Source: JANQGG01 sp964642175
GTDB lineage: Bacteria > Bacteroidota > Chlorobiia > Chlorobiales > Chloroherpetonaceae
Reading direction: 5' to 3'
DNA: 64,000 bases
Assembly: GCA_964642175.1 (NCBI GenBank)
Contig: CAZXOK010000002.1
Location: 124,001 to 188,000 of the forward strand
Part shown: in pieces, positions 24,099 through 33,293 of the stretch
Layout: every line of letters begins with the position of its first letter
How positions within the stretch are numbered: the stretch's first letter is position 1
Notes under the pieces: generated by a model
Databases searched by the model: none
Told to the model about the DNA's origin: nothing
The model's input: only the letters and a program-made list of their open reading frames with translations
Program-made: the position numbers and the translations under genes

Positions 24099-25430
24099 AT
24101 GACAACAAAAGATAAAGTCCGAAAAGATATTGAAAACCGTCTGCAGGATATTGAAAAGCAATTATCCGATCTCCAGGCAGAAAAAGACCAGCTTCAGGCC
24201 AAATGGACATCTGAAAAAGAACTGATCATGCGTATCGGTAAAACAAAGTCGGATATTGAAGAAGCCAAACTCCAGGCCGAAGAATTTGAGCGCCAGGGGA
24301 ATTTTGGGAAAGTAGCCGAATTACGATATGGCAGGATTGTTGAGCTTGAAAAGCAACTTGAGGCCGATAAAGAGCATGTAGAAGCTCTTCGCTTGAAAGG
24401 TGAAATGATGATGAAAGAAGACATCGAATCGGGTGATATTGCCGAGGTGGTCTCAAAATGGACAGGTGTGCCGGTTACCAAGATGTTGCAATCCGAGCGT
24501 CAGAAAATCTTAAACATTGAAGATGAACTTAAAAAACGTGTCGTGGGGCAGCAAGACGCTATCCATGTGATCAGTGATGCGGTAAAGAGAGCACGTGCAG
24601 GATTGAGTGACGAAAAAAGACCTATCGGCTCGTTCATCTTTTTAGGCACAACCGGTGTTGGTAAAACCGAACTGGCCCGAAGCCTGGCGTCTTATTTATT
24701 CAACGATGAAGATGCTATGGTTCGCATTGATATGAGTGAATACATGGAAGCATTTAATGTTAGCCGGTTGATCGGAGCGCCTCCCGGGTACGTGGGTTAT
24801 GAAGAGGGTGGTCAGTTAACCGAGGCGGTTCGTAGAAAACCGTTTTCAGTGATCTTACTGGATGAAATTGAAAAAGCCCATCCTGATGTGTTTAACATTT
24901 TATTACAGGTGCTGGAAGACGGCCGGCTAACCGATAATAAAGGACATACGGTTAACTTCAAGAACACCATAATTATTATGACCAGTAACCTGGGCTCGCA
25001 AATGATCCAGGATCAAACAACATTGCTTAATGATGAAAACCGTGATGAAATTACATCTAAACTTCGCCTCGAGTTGTTCGAGCTTTTAAGACAACGCGTG
25101 CGCCCCGAGTTTTTAAACCGGGTTGATGAAGTGATTTTATTTATGCCGCTTACGCATGAAGACCTCAAAGAGATCATCGATATTCAGTTTGAACGGGTTT
25201 CTAAAACTGCAGCCCATCAGAACATTATGCTAAGTATAACCGATGCTGCAAAAGAATGGTTGGGCGAACTTGGCTACGATCCGACATTTGGAGCGCGGCC
25301 ATTGAAACGTGTTCTGCAGCGTTATGTTACAAATGCCCTGGCTGAAAAAATCCTCTCAGGGGATATTAATGAAGGTGATCAGGTACTGGTTGATGTTCAA
25401 AACAAAGAGATTGTTATCAAGAAACAATAA
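24099..25430 (+). CDS. Stand-alone ClpB second half: partial M domain plus AAA+ NBD2
   Basis: The 443-residue product corresponds to the C-terminal half of the disaggregase ClpB (normally about 860 residues). It starts within the middle coiled coil (residues 1-115) and runs through a complete NBD2 with Walker A GTTGVGKTEL, pore loop GYVGYEEGG, Walker B VILLDEIEKAHP, arginine finger RPEFLNRVDE and sensor-2 GARPLKR. The N domain and NBD1 are absent. An in-frame TAA at 24087 before the ATG rules out a longer frame here, and the 80 bp upstream show no ClpB remnant. Every NBD2 motif is intact, so it could act as a single-ring ATPase or be the leftover of a 5' deletion. Confidence 0.9.
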   Translation: MTTKDKVRKDIENRLQDIEKQLSDLQAEKDQLQAKWTSEKELIMRIGKTKSDIEEAKLQAEEFERQGNFGKVAELRYGRIVELEKQLEADKEHVEALRLKGEMMMKEDIESGDIAEVVSKWTGVPVTKMLQSERQKILNIEDELKKRVVGQQDAIHVISDAVKRARAGLSDEKRPIGSFIFLGTTGVGKTELARSLASYLFNDEDAMVRIDMSEYMEAFNVSRLIGAPPGYVGYEEGGQLTEAVRRKPFSVILLDEIEKAHPDVFNILLQVLEDGRLTDNKGHTVNFKNTIIIMTSNLGSQMIQDQTTLLNDENRDEITSKLRLELFELLRQRVRPEFLNRVDEVILFMPLTHEDLKEIIDIQFERVSKTAAHQNIMLSITDAAKEWLGELGYDPTFGARPLKRVLQRYVTNALAEKILSGDINEGDQVLVDVQNKEIVIKKQ

Positions 25431-25456
25431 CCTTACCCAAAATTGGAGAATCTTAA

Positions 25457-25500
25457 AAACGCCCGTGCTTCATAAGTGCAAGCATGGGCGTTTGTATTTT
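25457..25500 (+). terminator. Intrinsic terminator after the clpB-like gene
   Basis: A 14 bp stem with one G-T wobble is formed by AAACGCCCGTGCTT and AAGCATGGGCGTTT around a nine-base loop, and is followed by a T-rich stretch (GTATTTTT). It lies about 27 bp after the stop codon and is a convincing rho-independent terminator. Confidence 0.85.
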
Positions 25501-25703
25501 TAAGGATCAGGATTCTTGCTAACTTTAACAAAACATTATATTCTGTGATTGGTTTTTCTTTTTTTATTAAACTTTTAAATTAAAGGCCTTACATAATTAG
25601 TAATACTTCTGAGAATCTCTCACGCTCAAAAGAGTTATCTTTTTACCCGGATAAGAATTATTTTGTAAAGTTTAACAATGGTTCGCACATAATAGGTTTG
25701 ATA

Positions 25704-27449
25704 ATGAGTATGGCAGATACATCGCCGGTAGAACAAGCCGATCAAAAACCCGCTAGGATACAGACGATTAAAAATCGGCTTAATGACAATATTGATGAAA
25801 AGGAACGCGTGGATTTATGGTTGGCGTTGGCCGAAGAAACCCATATCACCAATACAAAATATGCTTTAGAGCTTTCCAACAGAGCACTGATTGATTCAAA
25901 AGAATTATGCTACAAAAAAGGTCAGGCACGAAGCATGCAACTGGCCGGAATATGCAATTCTTTGCTCTCGCACAATGATGAAGCTATGACTTCATTACTG
26001 GGCGCATTATGGTTGTTTGAAGAATTAGAAGACAGGCGCGGAGAAGCAAAAACCCTCATTAGCATTGGCAACGTTCTGAACATATTGAGTGATTTTGAGC
26101 AGGCGGTTGGGTATTTTTTTCAAAGTTCCCGCATCTTTCAAATTCTCAACGATAAAAAAGGCCAGGGTGATATTCTCAATAGTATCGGGGAAGTCTTTCT
26201 TAATGTCGGAGATTATGCCGAAGCTCTTAATTACTTTAATAAAAGCACTCGCTACTATAAAGAAATCAATGATAAGCAATCCCTTGCAATTGCCTTAAAA
26301 AACATTGGGCAGATCAGTATAAAAATCCAAAAGTATGAAGAGGCACTGGTCTACCTAGAGCGGAGTGTTGAGTATGCCAGGGGGGCTTTAGATGTTTATA
26401 CCGAGGCAGATTCTTTGAATTATATTGGCCAGGCATACAAATGCCTTGAACGTATTGAGAAAGCCCGGGATATGTATTTCAAATGCTTGCTCAAATGTCA
26501 GGAAATCGGCTATCGAAGAGGTGAGGGGCTTGTGTTGCTTTCCTTAGGCCAATTGTTTTTTAACAAAGACGATCATGTAGGAGCCGAGCAATACTTACAG
26601 GAAGCATTGATCATAGCAGAAATGATCAAAGCCCGAACCATTATGTATGAAGCCAATCACTTATTGGCATTGATCTATGAAAAGAAAGGGGCCTATAAAA
26701 AAGCACTAAATTTCCACAGATCTTTCTATGAAGAAAAGGAACGGCTTTTAAATAAAGATATCTCCAAAAAGATCAACCTTCAGAAACAAAGCTTTGAGGT
26801 AAATACGGTTCAAAAAGAACTGAGCTTTTACAAGGGCAAGTACGAAGAAATAATGAAAGCCTTTAAAGATCTTCAATCTTTAAACGTGGCTTTACAAAAT
26901 GAACTGGACTTAAAAACCCGCCTTAATGCAGAGTTAAGCAAACAGCTTAGCGGAGGTGATCAGCAGCCAAAACGTGATTTCCTGACAGAGCTTTATACGA
27001 TAAGGGCTATGGAAACACGTATTAAGCAGATCTTTCAAGCCATAAAGAAGAAAGATGGGGCATTGAGTATAGCTGTTATTGAAATCGATTATCTTCGCAG
27101 CATCAATCAAAAATACTCGAATAATGTCTCCAACGAAGCTATGAAGACGGTTGCCAAACTCTTAAAGGAAAATTTACGATCAAACGATTTCCTGTTGCGT
27201 TATCAGGGTAGCAAATTTGCATTACTTCTCCCCGATATTAAAGCCTCGAAGGGATATGTGTTTTGTGAAAAGCTTCGAAAATCAGTAGAAAACTATCGTT
27301 GGGGAAAAATTGCTAAAGGGCTAAAGGTAACTTTAAGTATCGGCTTAAGTGATGATATGAGTGTAAAATCTTATGAAGAACTTTTAGATAAAGCCAGGCA
27401 GAAATTAGTATCCATCGAAAAAGCCGGTGGCAATCAAGTCCATTATTAA
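25704..27449 (+). CDS. TPR-repeat protein with degenerate GGDEF domain
   Basis: The 581-residue cytoplasmic protein has about seven tetratricopeptide repeats (residues 30-360), a coiled coil (about 370-420) and a C-terminal GGDEF-like domain. In that domain the catalytic signature is QGSKF (501-505) in place of GGDEF, and the metal and substrate region is also altered (DFLTELYTIRAME, IEIDYLRSINQKYSNN). Diguanylate cyclase activity is therefore unlikely; such domains may bind GTP or partners. I use the ATG at 25704; a TTG two codons earlier is possible. The layout resembles the TPR histidine kinase at 43.7 kb. Confidence 0.85.
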   Translation: MSMADTSPVEQADQKPARIQTIKNRLNDNIDEKERVDLWLALAEETHITNTKYALELSNRALIDSKELCYKKGQARSMQLAGICNSLLSHNDEAMTSLLGALWLFEELEDRRGEAKTLISIGNVLNILSDFEQAVGYFFQSSRIFQILNDKKGQGDILNSIGEVFLNVGDYAEALNYFNKSTRYYKEINDKQSLAIALKNIGQISIKIQKYEEALVYLERSVEYARGALDVYTEADSLNYIGQAYKCLERIEKARDMYFKCLLKCQEIGYRRGEGLVLLSLGQLFFNKDDHVGAEQYLQEALIIAEMIKARTIMYEANHLLALIYEKKGAYKKALNFHRSFYEEKERLLNKDISKKINLQKQSFEVNTVQKELSFYKGKYEEIMKAFKDLQSLNVALQNELDLKTRLNAELSKQLSGGDQQPKRDFLTELYTIRAMETRIKQIFQAIKKKDGALSIAVIEIDYLRSINQKYSNNVSNEAMKTVAKLLKENLRSNDFLLRYQGSKFALLLPDIKASKGYVFCEKLRKSVENYRWGKIAKGLKVTLSIGLSDDMSVKSYEELLDKARQKLVSIEKAGGNQVHY

Positions 27450-27499
27450 GCTGGTTCAACTCAATTCTTACTACCTCTCACAATGCGACCATTTATAAA

Positions 27500-28624
27500 A
27501 TGAAAGCTATTGCTCAAATTTTCCTGTTTTGTCTTCTTTTAGGTGGTTTTTCAGAGAGCTCAGCTAAACCTGCTTTAAGCCTTTCAGACAGCGACAGCCT
27601 GGCCTTTAAAGTTGGCCAAATGCTCATGGTTGGATTCAGGGGATTGAATTTGCATGATAGTCTGCATATCTCCGAAGATCTGACCAAACGCCATATTGGT
27701 GGTGTTATCCTGTTCGACTATGATGTCCCATCTCAAAAACCTGTAAGAAATATCAAATCAAAAAGCCAGCTAAAGGCATTAATTCAGGCTCTTAAATCAA
27801 AGTCATCAGTGCCTTTATTAGTAGCTGTGGATCAGGAAGGTGGCAGGGTTCAGCGTTTAAAACCCAAATTCGGTTTTTCGGCCTTACCTTCCCACGAAAA
27901 ACTGGGAAACATTAATAATGCCGATAGCACATTACAAGTTGCCGAAATCATGGCCAAAGAGCTTAAAGAAATGGGGTTTAATCTTAATTTTGCCCCGGTT
28001 ATTGATATGAACAGCAATCCACAAAATCCGGTGATTGGTAAATTGGGACGAAGCTTTTCTGCTAAACCAGATGTTGTGATCAAACACAGCCGTATTTTTC
28101 TTAAAGCTCTCAGGCAAAAGCAAATATTTGCGGCAATCAAGCACTTCCCCGGACATGGCAGCTCAATGTCGGATTCTCATTTGGGTGTTGCAGATATTAC
28201 CCAAACCTGGGATAAACAGGAACTTAAACCTTATAAAGTTTTGAGCAGAGAAGGTAAGGTTGATATGGTCATGACCGCGCATATTTTTAATAAAACGCTT
28301 GATCCATCCTACCCGGCTACACTCTCAAAAACGATCCTGCAATCCTATTTAAGAAAAGATTGCGGTTTTAATGGGGTCATCATTTCAGACGATCTTCAAA
28401 TGAAAGCGATCTCAGATCATTATGGTTTAGAAGAAACCTTGCGCTTATCTATTAATGCCGGTGTTGATGTGCTTTTATTTGCCAACAACAGTGTCTATGA
28501 CCCGCATATTGCTAAAAAGGCCCAAAGCATGATTCTTGGCCTGGTTAAAAGCGGCAAGGTTTCGGAAAGCACAATTAACCGGGCATACAGTCGTATTATG
28601 CAATTAAAAAAGAACTTAAGGTGA
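27500..28624 (+). CDS. nagZ: Beta-N-acetylhexosaminidase, glycoside hydrolase family 3 (NagZ-like), exported
   Basis: The enzyme cleaves terminal GlcNAc, typically from muropeptides during peptidoglycan recycling. The 374-residue protein has an N-terminal signal sequence (about 23 residues, ending SESSA), then the GH3 barrel with VDQEGGRVQRL, the NagZ loop KHFPGHGSSMSDSH carrying the catalytic Asp-His pair, and the nucleophile Asp in GVIISDDLQM. Many proteobacterial NagZ proteins are cytoplasmic, so export is a difference. Its stop overlaps the GTG of the glycosyltransferase gene by 4 bp. AnmK, another recycling enzyme, is encoded at 41.2 kb. Confidence 0.92.
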   Translation: MKAIAQIFLFCLLLGGFSESSAKPALSLSDSDSLAFKVGQMLMVGFRGLNLHDSLHISEDLTKRHIGGVILFDYDVPSQKPVRNIKSKSQLKALIQALKSKSSVPLLVAVDQEGGRVQRLKPKFGFSALPSHEKLGNINNADSTLQVAEIMAKELKEMGFNLNFAPVIDMNSNPQNPVIGKLGRSFSAKPDVVIKHSRIFLKALRQKQIFAAIKHFPGHGSSMSDSHLGVADITQTWDKQELKPYKVLSREGKVDMVMTAHIFNKTLDPSYPATLSKTILQSYLRKDCGFNGVIISDDLQMKAISDHYGLEETLRLSINAGVDVLLFANNSVYDPHIAKKAQSMILGLVKSGKVSESTINRAYSRIMQLKKNLR

Positions 28625-29835
28625 GCACGGATCTGACAACCCAATCTGTTGAAGCGCAGCCAAATCCTTCTTGCCATGTGTATTTCGTCAATAAGTTCAA
28701 TTGGTTTGATGCCTCGCCAATGGCAACCGTCTCTACCCTTTCAACTTACAATCTGGCAGCAATCGGCCAGCCAACCACATTGATCATTGAAGGCCAGCCA
28801 TCCCGGGATCCCGATACGGTATTACAGGAAACCTTTGGCTTAACTCCCCCGAAAAAAGGAAAAAAGAAATCGACCGGGGCTTTTTATAAAAAGGCGTTCA
28901 GATACATAAGCCAACATAAAACAGCAGGGAAAAAAGTGGTGGTTACAAGAAACACAACCTTTCTTCCATACCTGATGATGCTAAAAGCCATGCATGGTAG
29001 CACGGTTTTGTTTGAGTCGCATGGGTATCATGGCCAGGCAACTGTGCCCGGAATACCTAAACGCAATTTTGGAAAGTGGAAGCATAAGCATTCCGGGTAC
29101 CGGTACATGGAGCACGTATTTTTGAACATCTGTGATGGATTGATTTGCATTACCAAACCGCAACAACAATTATACCAGGCCGATTTTTTAAAGATTCCTT
29201 CAACTGTGCTTGTCTTAGCCTTAAAAAGCCACAGGCTTGATTTAAACCAGAACCTGCTTACAAAACGTTTCGAGGCCAGATGTTTGGTTTATATTGGTCG
29301 CCTTACAGAACATATTGATGTAACGCTGATGATTGAGGCGATGAAAGATCTAAGCAAGGCACGTATTAAAATGGCCTGGCTGGGATTAAAACCCGGAGAT
29401 ATTCAAAAGCTAAGATCAAAAATTAAGAAGATGGGTGCACCCGATGAAGCATTTGAGTTATTGGAATGGATGCCTCATAGTAAAATGACAACCTATTTAT
29501 CTGAAAAAGCCTGTATTGGACTGGCTACTTACAGGCCAACTTACCGCTCAGCTGCTGTAACCTGTCCGACCAAAATATTTGATTATTACGCTGTGGGTTT
29601 GCCGGTATTGGGGACCGATATTCCAACAGTGGCCGATATTTTATCTCCGGGTGCTGAGGGCCAGTTGTTTAAAGCGTCAGATAAAGAGGCGTTTGTTGCA
29701 GAGGTTAAAAATATGTTGTCAGATAAAGAGCACTACCTTAAGATGCATCAAGCGGCTATTAAAGCAGCCGGATATTATTCATGGGAAAACAGAGCAAAAC
29801 GTTTTGTACATTTTTTAGAAGACATTTTTTCATAA
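28621..29835 (+). CDS. Glycosyltransferase family 4-like protein
   Basis: The 404-residue protein starts with GTG overlapping the nagZ stop (GTGA). The C-terminal half shows the GT-B fold of GT4 enzymes: the strand ARCLVYIGRLTEHIDVTLMIEAM, the WMPHSKMTTYLSEKACIGLATYRP region, and the nucleotide-sugar site TKIFDYYAVGLPVLGTD. There are no membrane helices. Donor and acceptor are unknown; cell-envelope glycan synthesis is likely by context. It lies 12 bp before the mechanosensitive channel gene. Confidence 0.87.
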   Translation: MSTDLTTQSVEAQPNPSCHVYFVNKFNWFDASPMATVSTLSTYNLAAIGQPTTLIIEGQPSRDPDTVLQETFGLTPPKKGKKKSTGAFYKKAFRYISQHKTAGKKVVVTRNTTFLPYLMMLKAMHGSTVLFESHGYHGQATVPGIPKRNFGKWKHKHSGYRYMEHVFLNICDGLICITKPQQQLYQADFLKIPSTVLVLALKSHRLDLNQNLLTKRFEARCLVYIGRLTEHIDVTLMIEAMKDLSKARIKMAWLGLKPGDIQKLRSKIKKMGAPDEAFELLEWMPHSKMTTYLSEKACIGLATYRPTYRSAAVTCPTKIFDYYAVGLPVLGTDIPTVADILSPGAEGQLFKASDKEAFVAEVKNMLSDKEHYLKMHQAAIKAAGYYSWENRAKRFVHFLEDIFS

Positions 29836-29847
29836 ACACGTTTAAAT

Positions 29848-31107
29848 ATGGTTGATCAATTTCAACAATGGCTCCTGGGTAAGGGGCTGGAACAGTTTAA
29901 TGCCGAGCTACTGGCCACAGCGTTGGCGCTGTTTATTATCATGTTGGCAGCGGTTATTCTCAATTTGGTTGTTCGTCAGATCCTTCTGGGTGTTGTGCAT
30001 TTTGTAGTATCAAAATCTGAGACCCAGTACGATGATGTGTTCTTAAAACGCAAAATGTTTGATCACATTTCCCATTATATTCCAGCCCTGGGGATGTATT
30101 TGATTGTCCCGATCGTGTTTTCAGAAAACACCAGGCTGGTTGAGTTTATTATACATTTGATCTTTATCTACATCATTATTGTATCGATTCTGGTGCTGAA
30201 CGCGTTTTTAAAGTCGGTTCAGGATATATACCAGAAGTTTGAAGTCTCAAAAGAAGTCCCCATTAAAGGCATTATACAGGTTCTGCAAATTGTAGTCTAT
30301 TTTGTGGGGCTGATCTTTTTTATTGCCTTAATCCTGGATAAATCGCCGTTTTACCTTCTGAGTGGTTTAGGGGCCTTAACCGCCATATTGCTCCTGGTCT
30401 TTAAAGATGTGATTTTGGGGTTTGTGGCAGGCATTCAGCTGGCTGCCAATAAAATGGTTATGCACGGCGACTGGATTGAAATGTCGAAATACGGTGCCGA
30501 TGGCCCGGTAATTGATATTGCACTTACCACCGTAAAAGTCCAGAATTGGGATAAAACCATTACCACAATTCCCGCTTACGCCCTTATCAGCGATTCGTTT
30601 AAGAACTGGCGGGGCATGCAGGATTCAGGTGGCCGACGCATCAAACGCTCTGTTTTAATTGATATTAGTACCATTAAGTTTTGTGATGAAGAGATGATTG
30701 AGCGGTTCTCTAAAATCCGTTTTATCTCGGCTTATGTTGAACAAAAGAAAAAAGAGGTTGCCGAATACAACAGTCTCAATAAAGTGGATACAGAAATGCT
30801 TGTCAATCGTCGTCGGCTGACCAATGTAGGGACTTTTCGGGCGTATGTTGTGGCTTATTTAAAAAATCACCCCAATATTCGCCAGGATATGACTTTTTTG
30901 GTGCGCCAGCTTAAACCAACCGAAATGGGGCTGCCTCTTGAAATTTATGTCTTTGTCAATGATATTGTCTGGGCTAATTATGAAGCAATTCAGGCTGATA
31001 TATTTGACCACATTTTGGCCATCGCACCTGAATTCGATCTGTACGTGTTCCAGAATCCTTCCGGAATGGATTTCAGGCAATTAAAGGGATCTCAGAACAC
31101 CGGATAA
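29848..31107 (+). CDS. MscS-family mechanosensitive ion channel (YbdG-like)
   Basis: The 419-residue membrane protein has about five helices. The pore-lining segment GLGALTAILLLVFKDVILGFVAGIQLAANKMV leads into the cytoplasmic beta domain GDWIEMSKYGADGPVIDIALTTVKVQNWDKTITTIP, with the SDSFKNWRGM stretch characteristic of YbdG-type channels. Such channels open under membrane tension in osmotic downshock. It ends a nagZ-glycosyltransferase-channel cluster and converges on the SDR gene with only 5 bp between stop codons. Confidence 0.92.
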   Translation: MVDQFQQWLLGKGLEQFNAELLATALALFIIMLAAVILNLVVRQILLGVVHFVVSKSETQYDDVFLKRKMFDHISHYIPALGMYLIVPIVFSENTRLVEFIIHLIFIYIIIVSILVLNAFLKSVQDIYQKFEVSKEVPIKGIIQVLQIVVYFVGLIFFIALILDKSPFYLLSGLGALTAILLLVFKDVILGFVAGIQLAANKMVMHGDWIEMSKYGADGPVIDIALTTVKVQNWDKTITTIPAYALISDSFKNWRGMQDSGGRRIKRSVLIDISTIKFCDEEMIERFSKIRFISAYVEQKKKEVAEYNSLNKVDTEMLVNRRRLTNVGTFRAYVVAYLKNHPNIRQDMTFLVRQLKPTEMGLPLEIYVFVNDIVWANYEAIQADIFDHILAIAPEFDLYVFQNPSGMDFRQLKGSQNTG

Positions 31108-31112
31108 GAATC

Positions 31113-31793
31113 TCACCCGCTAAATTTCATGATAAGCTTATAAAGCTTAACGATTGGAATGGCCTGCCATGGGGCGGTGTATCTGGTTGGTTTTTTTTGG
31201 ATGCATGTTTCAATATGATCAACCGCTGTTTCTACGCTCATCATAAACGGTTTAAGATCGCCCTTGGCCATTTTGGTATCTACAAAGCCAAACCGGACAT
31301 TGGACACATAAATCCCTTTGGGCTTCAAGGCCAATTGTAAACCACCCAGGTAATTTGAAAACCCGGCTTTTGAGGCATTGTAAGATGGGGCTTCAGCCGA
31401 GAGCAGTTCGTCGGCCAGGCTCGAAAGACCCATAATATGACCAGATCGCCGTTTAATCATCTCCGGTGCGATAACCGAGACGGTTTTTACTAAACCTGTG
31501 AGATTTACTTCGAATATCTCCGCCTCTTTTTGCATGTTGGTCAGGTCCAGGATTTCCCCGATACCCACACAGTATAGACAAAGATCAATGGGAACGGTTT
31601 GGGCTGAATGGGAAAGGTATTGAACATAATCCGGATCACAAACATCTAAAGTGCGATGATGATACTCCGGCTTGGTAATGGACGCATCGCGCCGGGAAAG
31701 GCCATAAACTGTCCAGCCTTTCGATAAAAGTCGCTCTGTTGTGCCTAAGCCTATACCATCGGTATGACCAATGATTAATGCGCTTTTTTGCAT
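31113..31793 (-). CDS. Short-chain dehydrogenase/reductase
   Basis: The 226-residue protein has a Rossmann-fold cofactor motif (GHTDGIGLG), the catalytic serine region LSSLADE and the YNASKAG Tyr-Lys pair. It is slightly shorter than usual for the family. The substrate is unknown. It is the last gene of a minus-strand operon that begins with the alpha/beta hydrolase or earlier, with 22 bp separating it from the CPBP-type gene. Confidence 0.87.
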   Translation of the reverse strand: MQKSALIIGHTDGIGLGTTERLLSKGWTVYGLSRRDASITKPEYHHRTLDVCDPDYVQYLSHSAQTVPIDLCLYCVGIGEILDLTNMQKEAEIFEVNLTGLVKTVSVIAPEMIKRRSGHIMGLSSLADELLSAEAPSYNASKAGFSNYLGGLQLALKPKGIYVSNVRFGFVDTKMAKGDLKPFMMSVETAVDHIETCIQKKPTRYTAPWQAIPIVKLYKLIMKFSG

Positions 31794-31815
31794 ATTTGGC
31801 GTGTAAGAACCCGGT

Positions 31816-32760
31816 TTATTTTAACTGGTAGCTTTGTATGTACGCAGCCCAATCCATAAGTAAGGCAATGCCAATATGAACGATAATGCCCCCGAGAATA
31901 GATCCGCTTTCCAGTGCGATCACTCCTAAAATATAACTGCCAAAAATCGAGCCCAGAGCTTCACCCATCGGTTTGCCAAAGTGCCAGAAGGCATACAGCA
32001 CTGCGGCTGGCATTACCACTGCACGACCCATTTCCTTGGGCATGCCTAAAATGGCAAATCCACGAAAGAAAAACTCAACCGAAACAAATCGAATAGCATA
32101 GATCACATGAAACCCAAGCATGGTCAACAGGTAAGGCAGCTGAAGAAATTCTTCGGCCATGGTGGGCTTGTAGCGCGGATAAGTTTTTAAAAAAGCAGGC
32201 TGAAAGGAGGCCCACACAATAAGCGGGAGCATAATGGCCAGCATCCATAAATATGGGGTGAGATTAAAATTGCGCGTAGTAAATCCATACAAACCGGGTT
32301 GATCTCTGTCCCAAATCCAATAGTAGATGATCAGTGGCGCCATCATAGTAACTGTGCGCATTGTATACAGAAGGATCAGCCAGAAGTATCGCCGGACTTC
32401 CGGAGGTGTCTCAAGGATATCGATGATGGAGGTTGTAAAAATAAGTGTGGCCCGATTCAGGGTTAAAACACCGATGATCAGCAAGCTAAGTCCCCAAAAG
32501 GCAGGTGAGGTGATAAACCGTTTGGTTTTATAAAACAAGGCATAACCCAGGCTTGGAATAAAGTAAGCAAAGGTAAAAAAAAGGAAATAGTACCCAAGCC
32601 GGATGTATTGATTGGGTTCGGCATCTAAAATGGATCGCTTGAACCCCAGGCTGTAATTGATGTAAAAACTTACAAAAAGAAAAACCGCAATAAATGCATA
32701 ATAACTTGGATTAAAATCCTCTTTAAGGTGAACTTTCAGGTAGCCAATAATTTGCTTCAT
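31816..32760 (-). CDS. CPBP-family (Abi/CAAX-protease-like) membrane protein
   Basis: The 314-residue protein has about eight membrane helices. The C-terminal part shows the CPBP pattern: VEFFFRG in place of the canonical EExxxR (first Glu lost), FWHFGK with the second-motif His, and HIGIALLMD as the third motif. Family members are intramembrane glutamic-type proteases such as Rce1, but many bacterial ones are uncharacterised. Loss of one Glu makes proteolysis uncertain. It starts 5 bp after the cobalamin adenosyltransferase gene. Confidence 0.8.
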   Translation of the reverse strand: MKQIIGYLKVHLKEDFNPSYYAFIAVFLFVSFYINYSLGFKRSILDAEPNQYIRLGYYFLFFTFAYFIPSLGYALFYKTKRFITSPAFWGLSLLIIGVLTLNRATLIFTTSIIDILETPPEVRRYFWLILLYTMRTVTMMAPLIIYYWIWDRDQPGLYGFTTRNFNLTPYLWMLAIMLPLIVWASFQPAFLKTYPRYKPTMAEEFLQLPYLLTMLGFHVIYAIRFVSVEFFFRGFAILGMPKEMGRAVVMPAAVLYAFWHFGKPMGEALGSIFGSYILGVIALESGSILGGIIVHIGIALLMDWAAYIQSYQLK

Positions 32761-32765
32761 TGGTC

Positions 32766-33293
32766 TTACTTTTCAATGCCTAAGCGTGCTTCCAGGTGCT
32801 CAGTGTTGTAGTAATGCTTGATCTCTTTCATCTGGGTTACCAGGTCGGCCATGTCCAGTAAAGCAGGTGTGGCATATCGCCCGGTTAAAACCAATTCAAC
32901 CGATGAGGGCCGGTTTTGGCATAGTTCAAGCACATCAGATTCAGGGATCAGGTTAAAATAGACAGCTACACATATTTCATCCAGAATCACCAGGTCGTAG
33001 GATTGGGATGTGATGGCTGATTGGCATTCTTTAAAACCGGCCAGGGCTGCATCCTGATCTGCCTGCTGTGGCTCGCGGTGAATAAAACAATCCTTTCCAA
33101 ACGTTTTTAGCGTAAGCCGGTCGGAAAACTTTTCCAATGCCTTATGCCCGCTGTATGGCATAGATTTTATGAACTGGCCAAAGAATATGCGCATACCGGC
33201 GCCATAAGCCCGAAGCGCCAGACCCATGGCTGCAGTTGTTTTACCTTTACCGTAGCCGGTGTAGAGCTGAATTTTTCCTGTAAAACCGGTCAT
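32766..33293 (-). CDS. Cob(I)yrinic acid a,c-diamide adenosyltransferase (CobO/BtuR type)
   Basis: The enzyme transfers the adenosyl group of ATP to reduced corrinoid to make adenosylcobalamin. The 175-residue protein has the P-loop GYGKGKTTAAMG near residue 13, the FIKSMPYSGHKALEKF region, the Walker-B-like strand DLVILDEICVAVYF, and the LVLTGRYATPALLDMADLVTQM end. Its start overlaps the malic enzyme stop by 4 bp. The product is the cofactor of the methylmalonyl-CoA mutase at the window start, although the genes are 31 kb apart. This could reflect cobalamin salvage; no other B12 synthesis gene is in the window. Confidence 0.93.
   Translation of the reverse strand: MTGFTGKIQLYTGYGKGKTTAAMGLALRAYGAGMRIFFGQFIKSMPYSGHKALEKFSDRLTLKTFGKDCFIHREPQQADQDAALAGFKECQSAITSQSYDLVILDEICVAVYFNLIPESDVLELCQNRPSSVELVLTGRYATPALLDMADLVTQMKEIKHYYNTEHLEARLGIEK

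Noticed and set aside
24640..24675. Altered Walker A (GTTGVGKT rather than GPTGVGKT) in the ClpB-like protein
   Set aside because: GTTGVGKT is, as far as I recall, normal for Bacteroidota-type ClpB proteins, and the catalytic Lys and Thr are present, so it is not a sign of decay.
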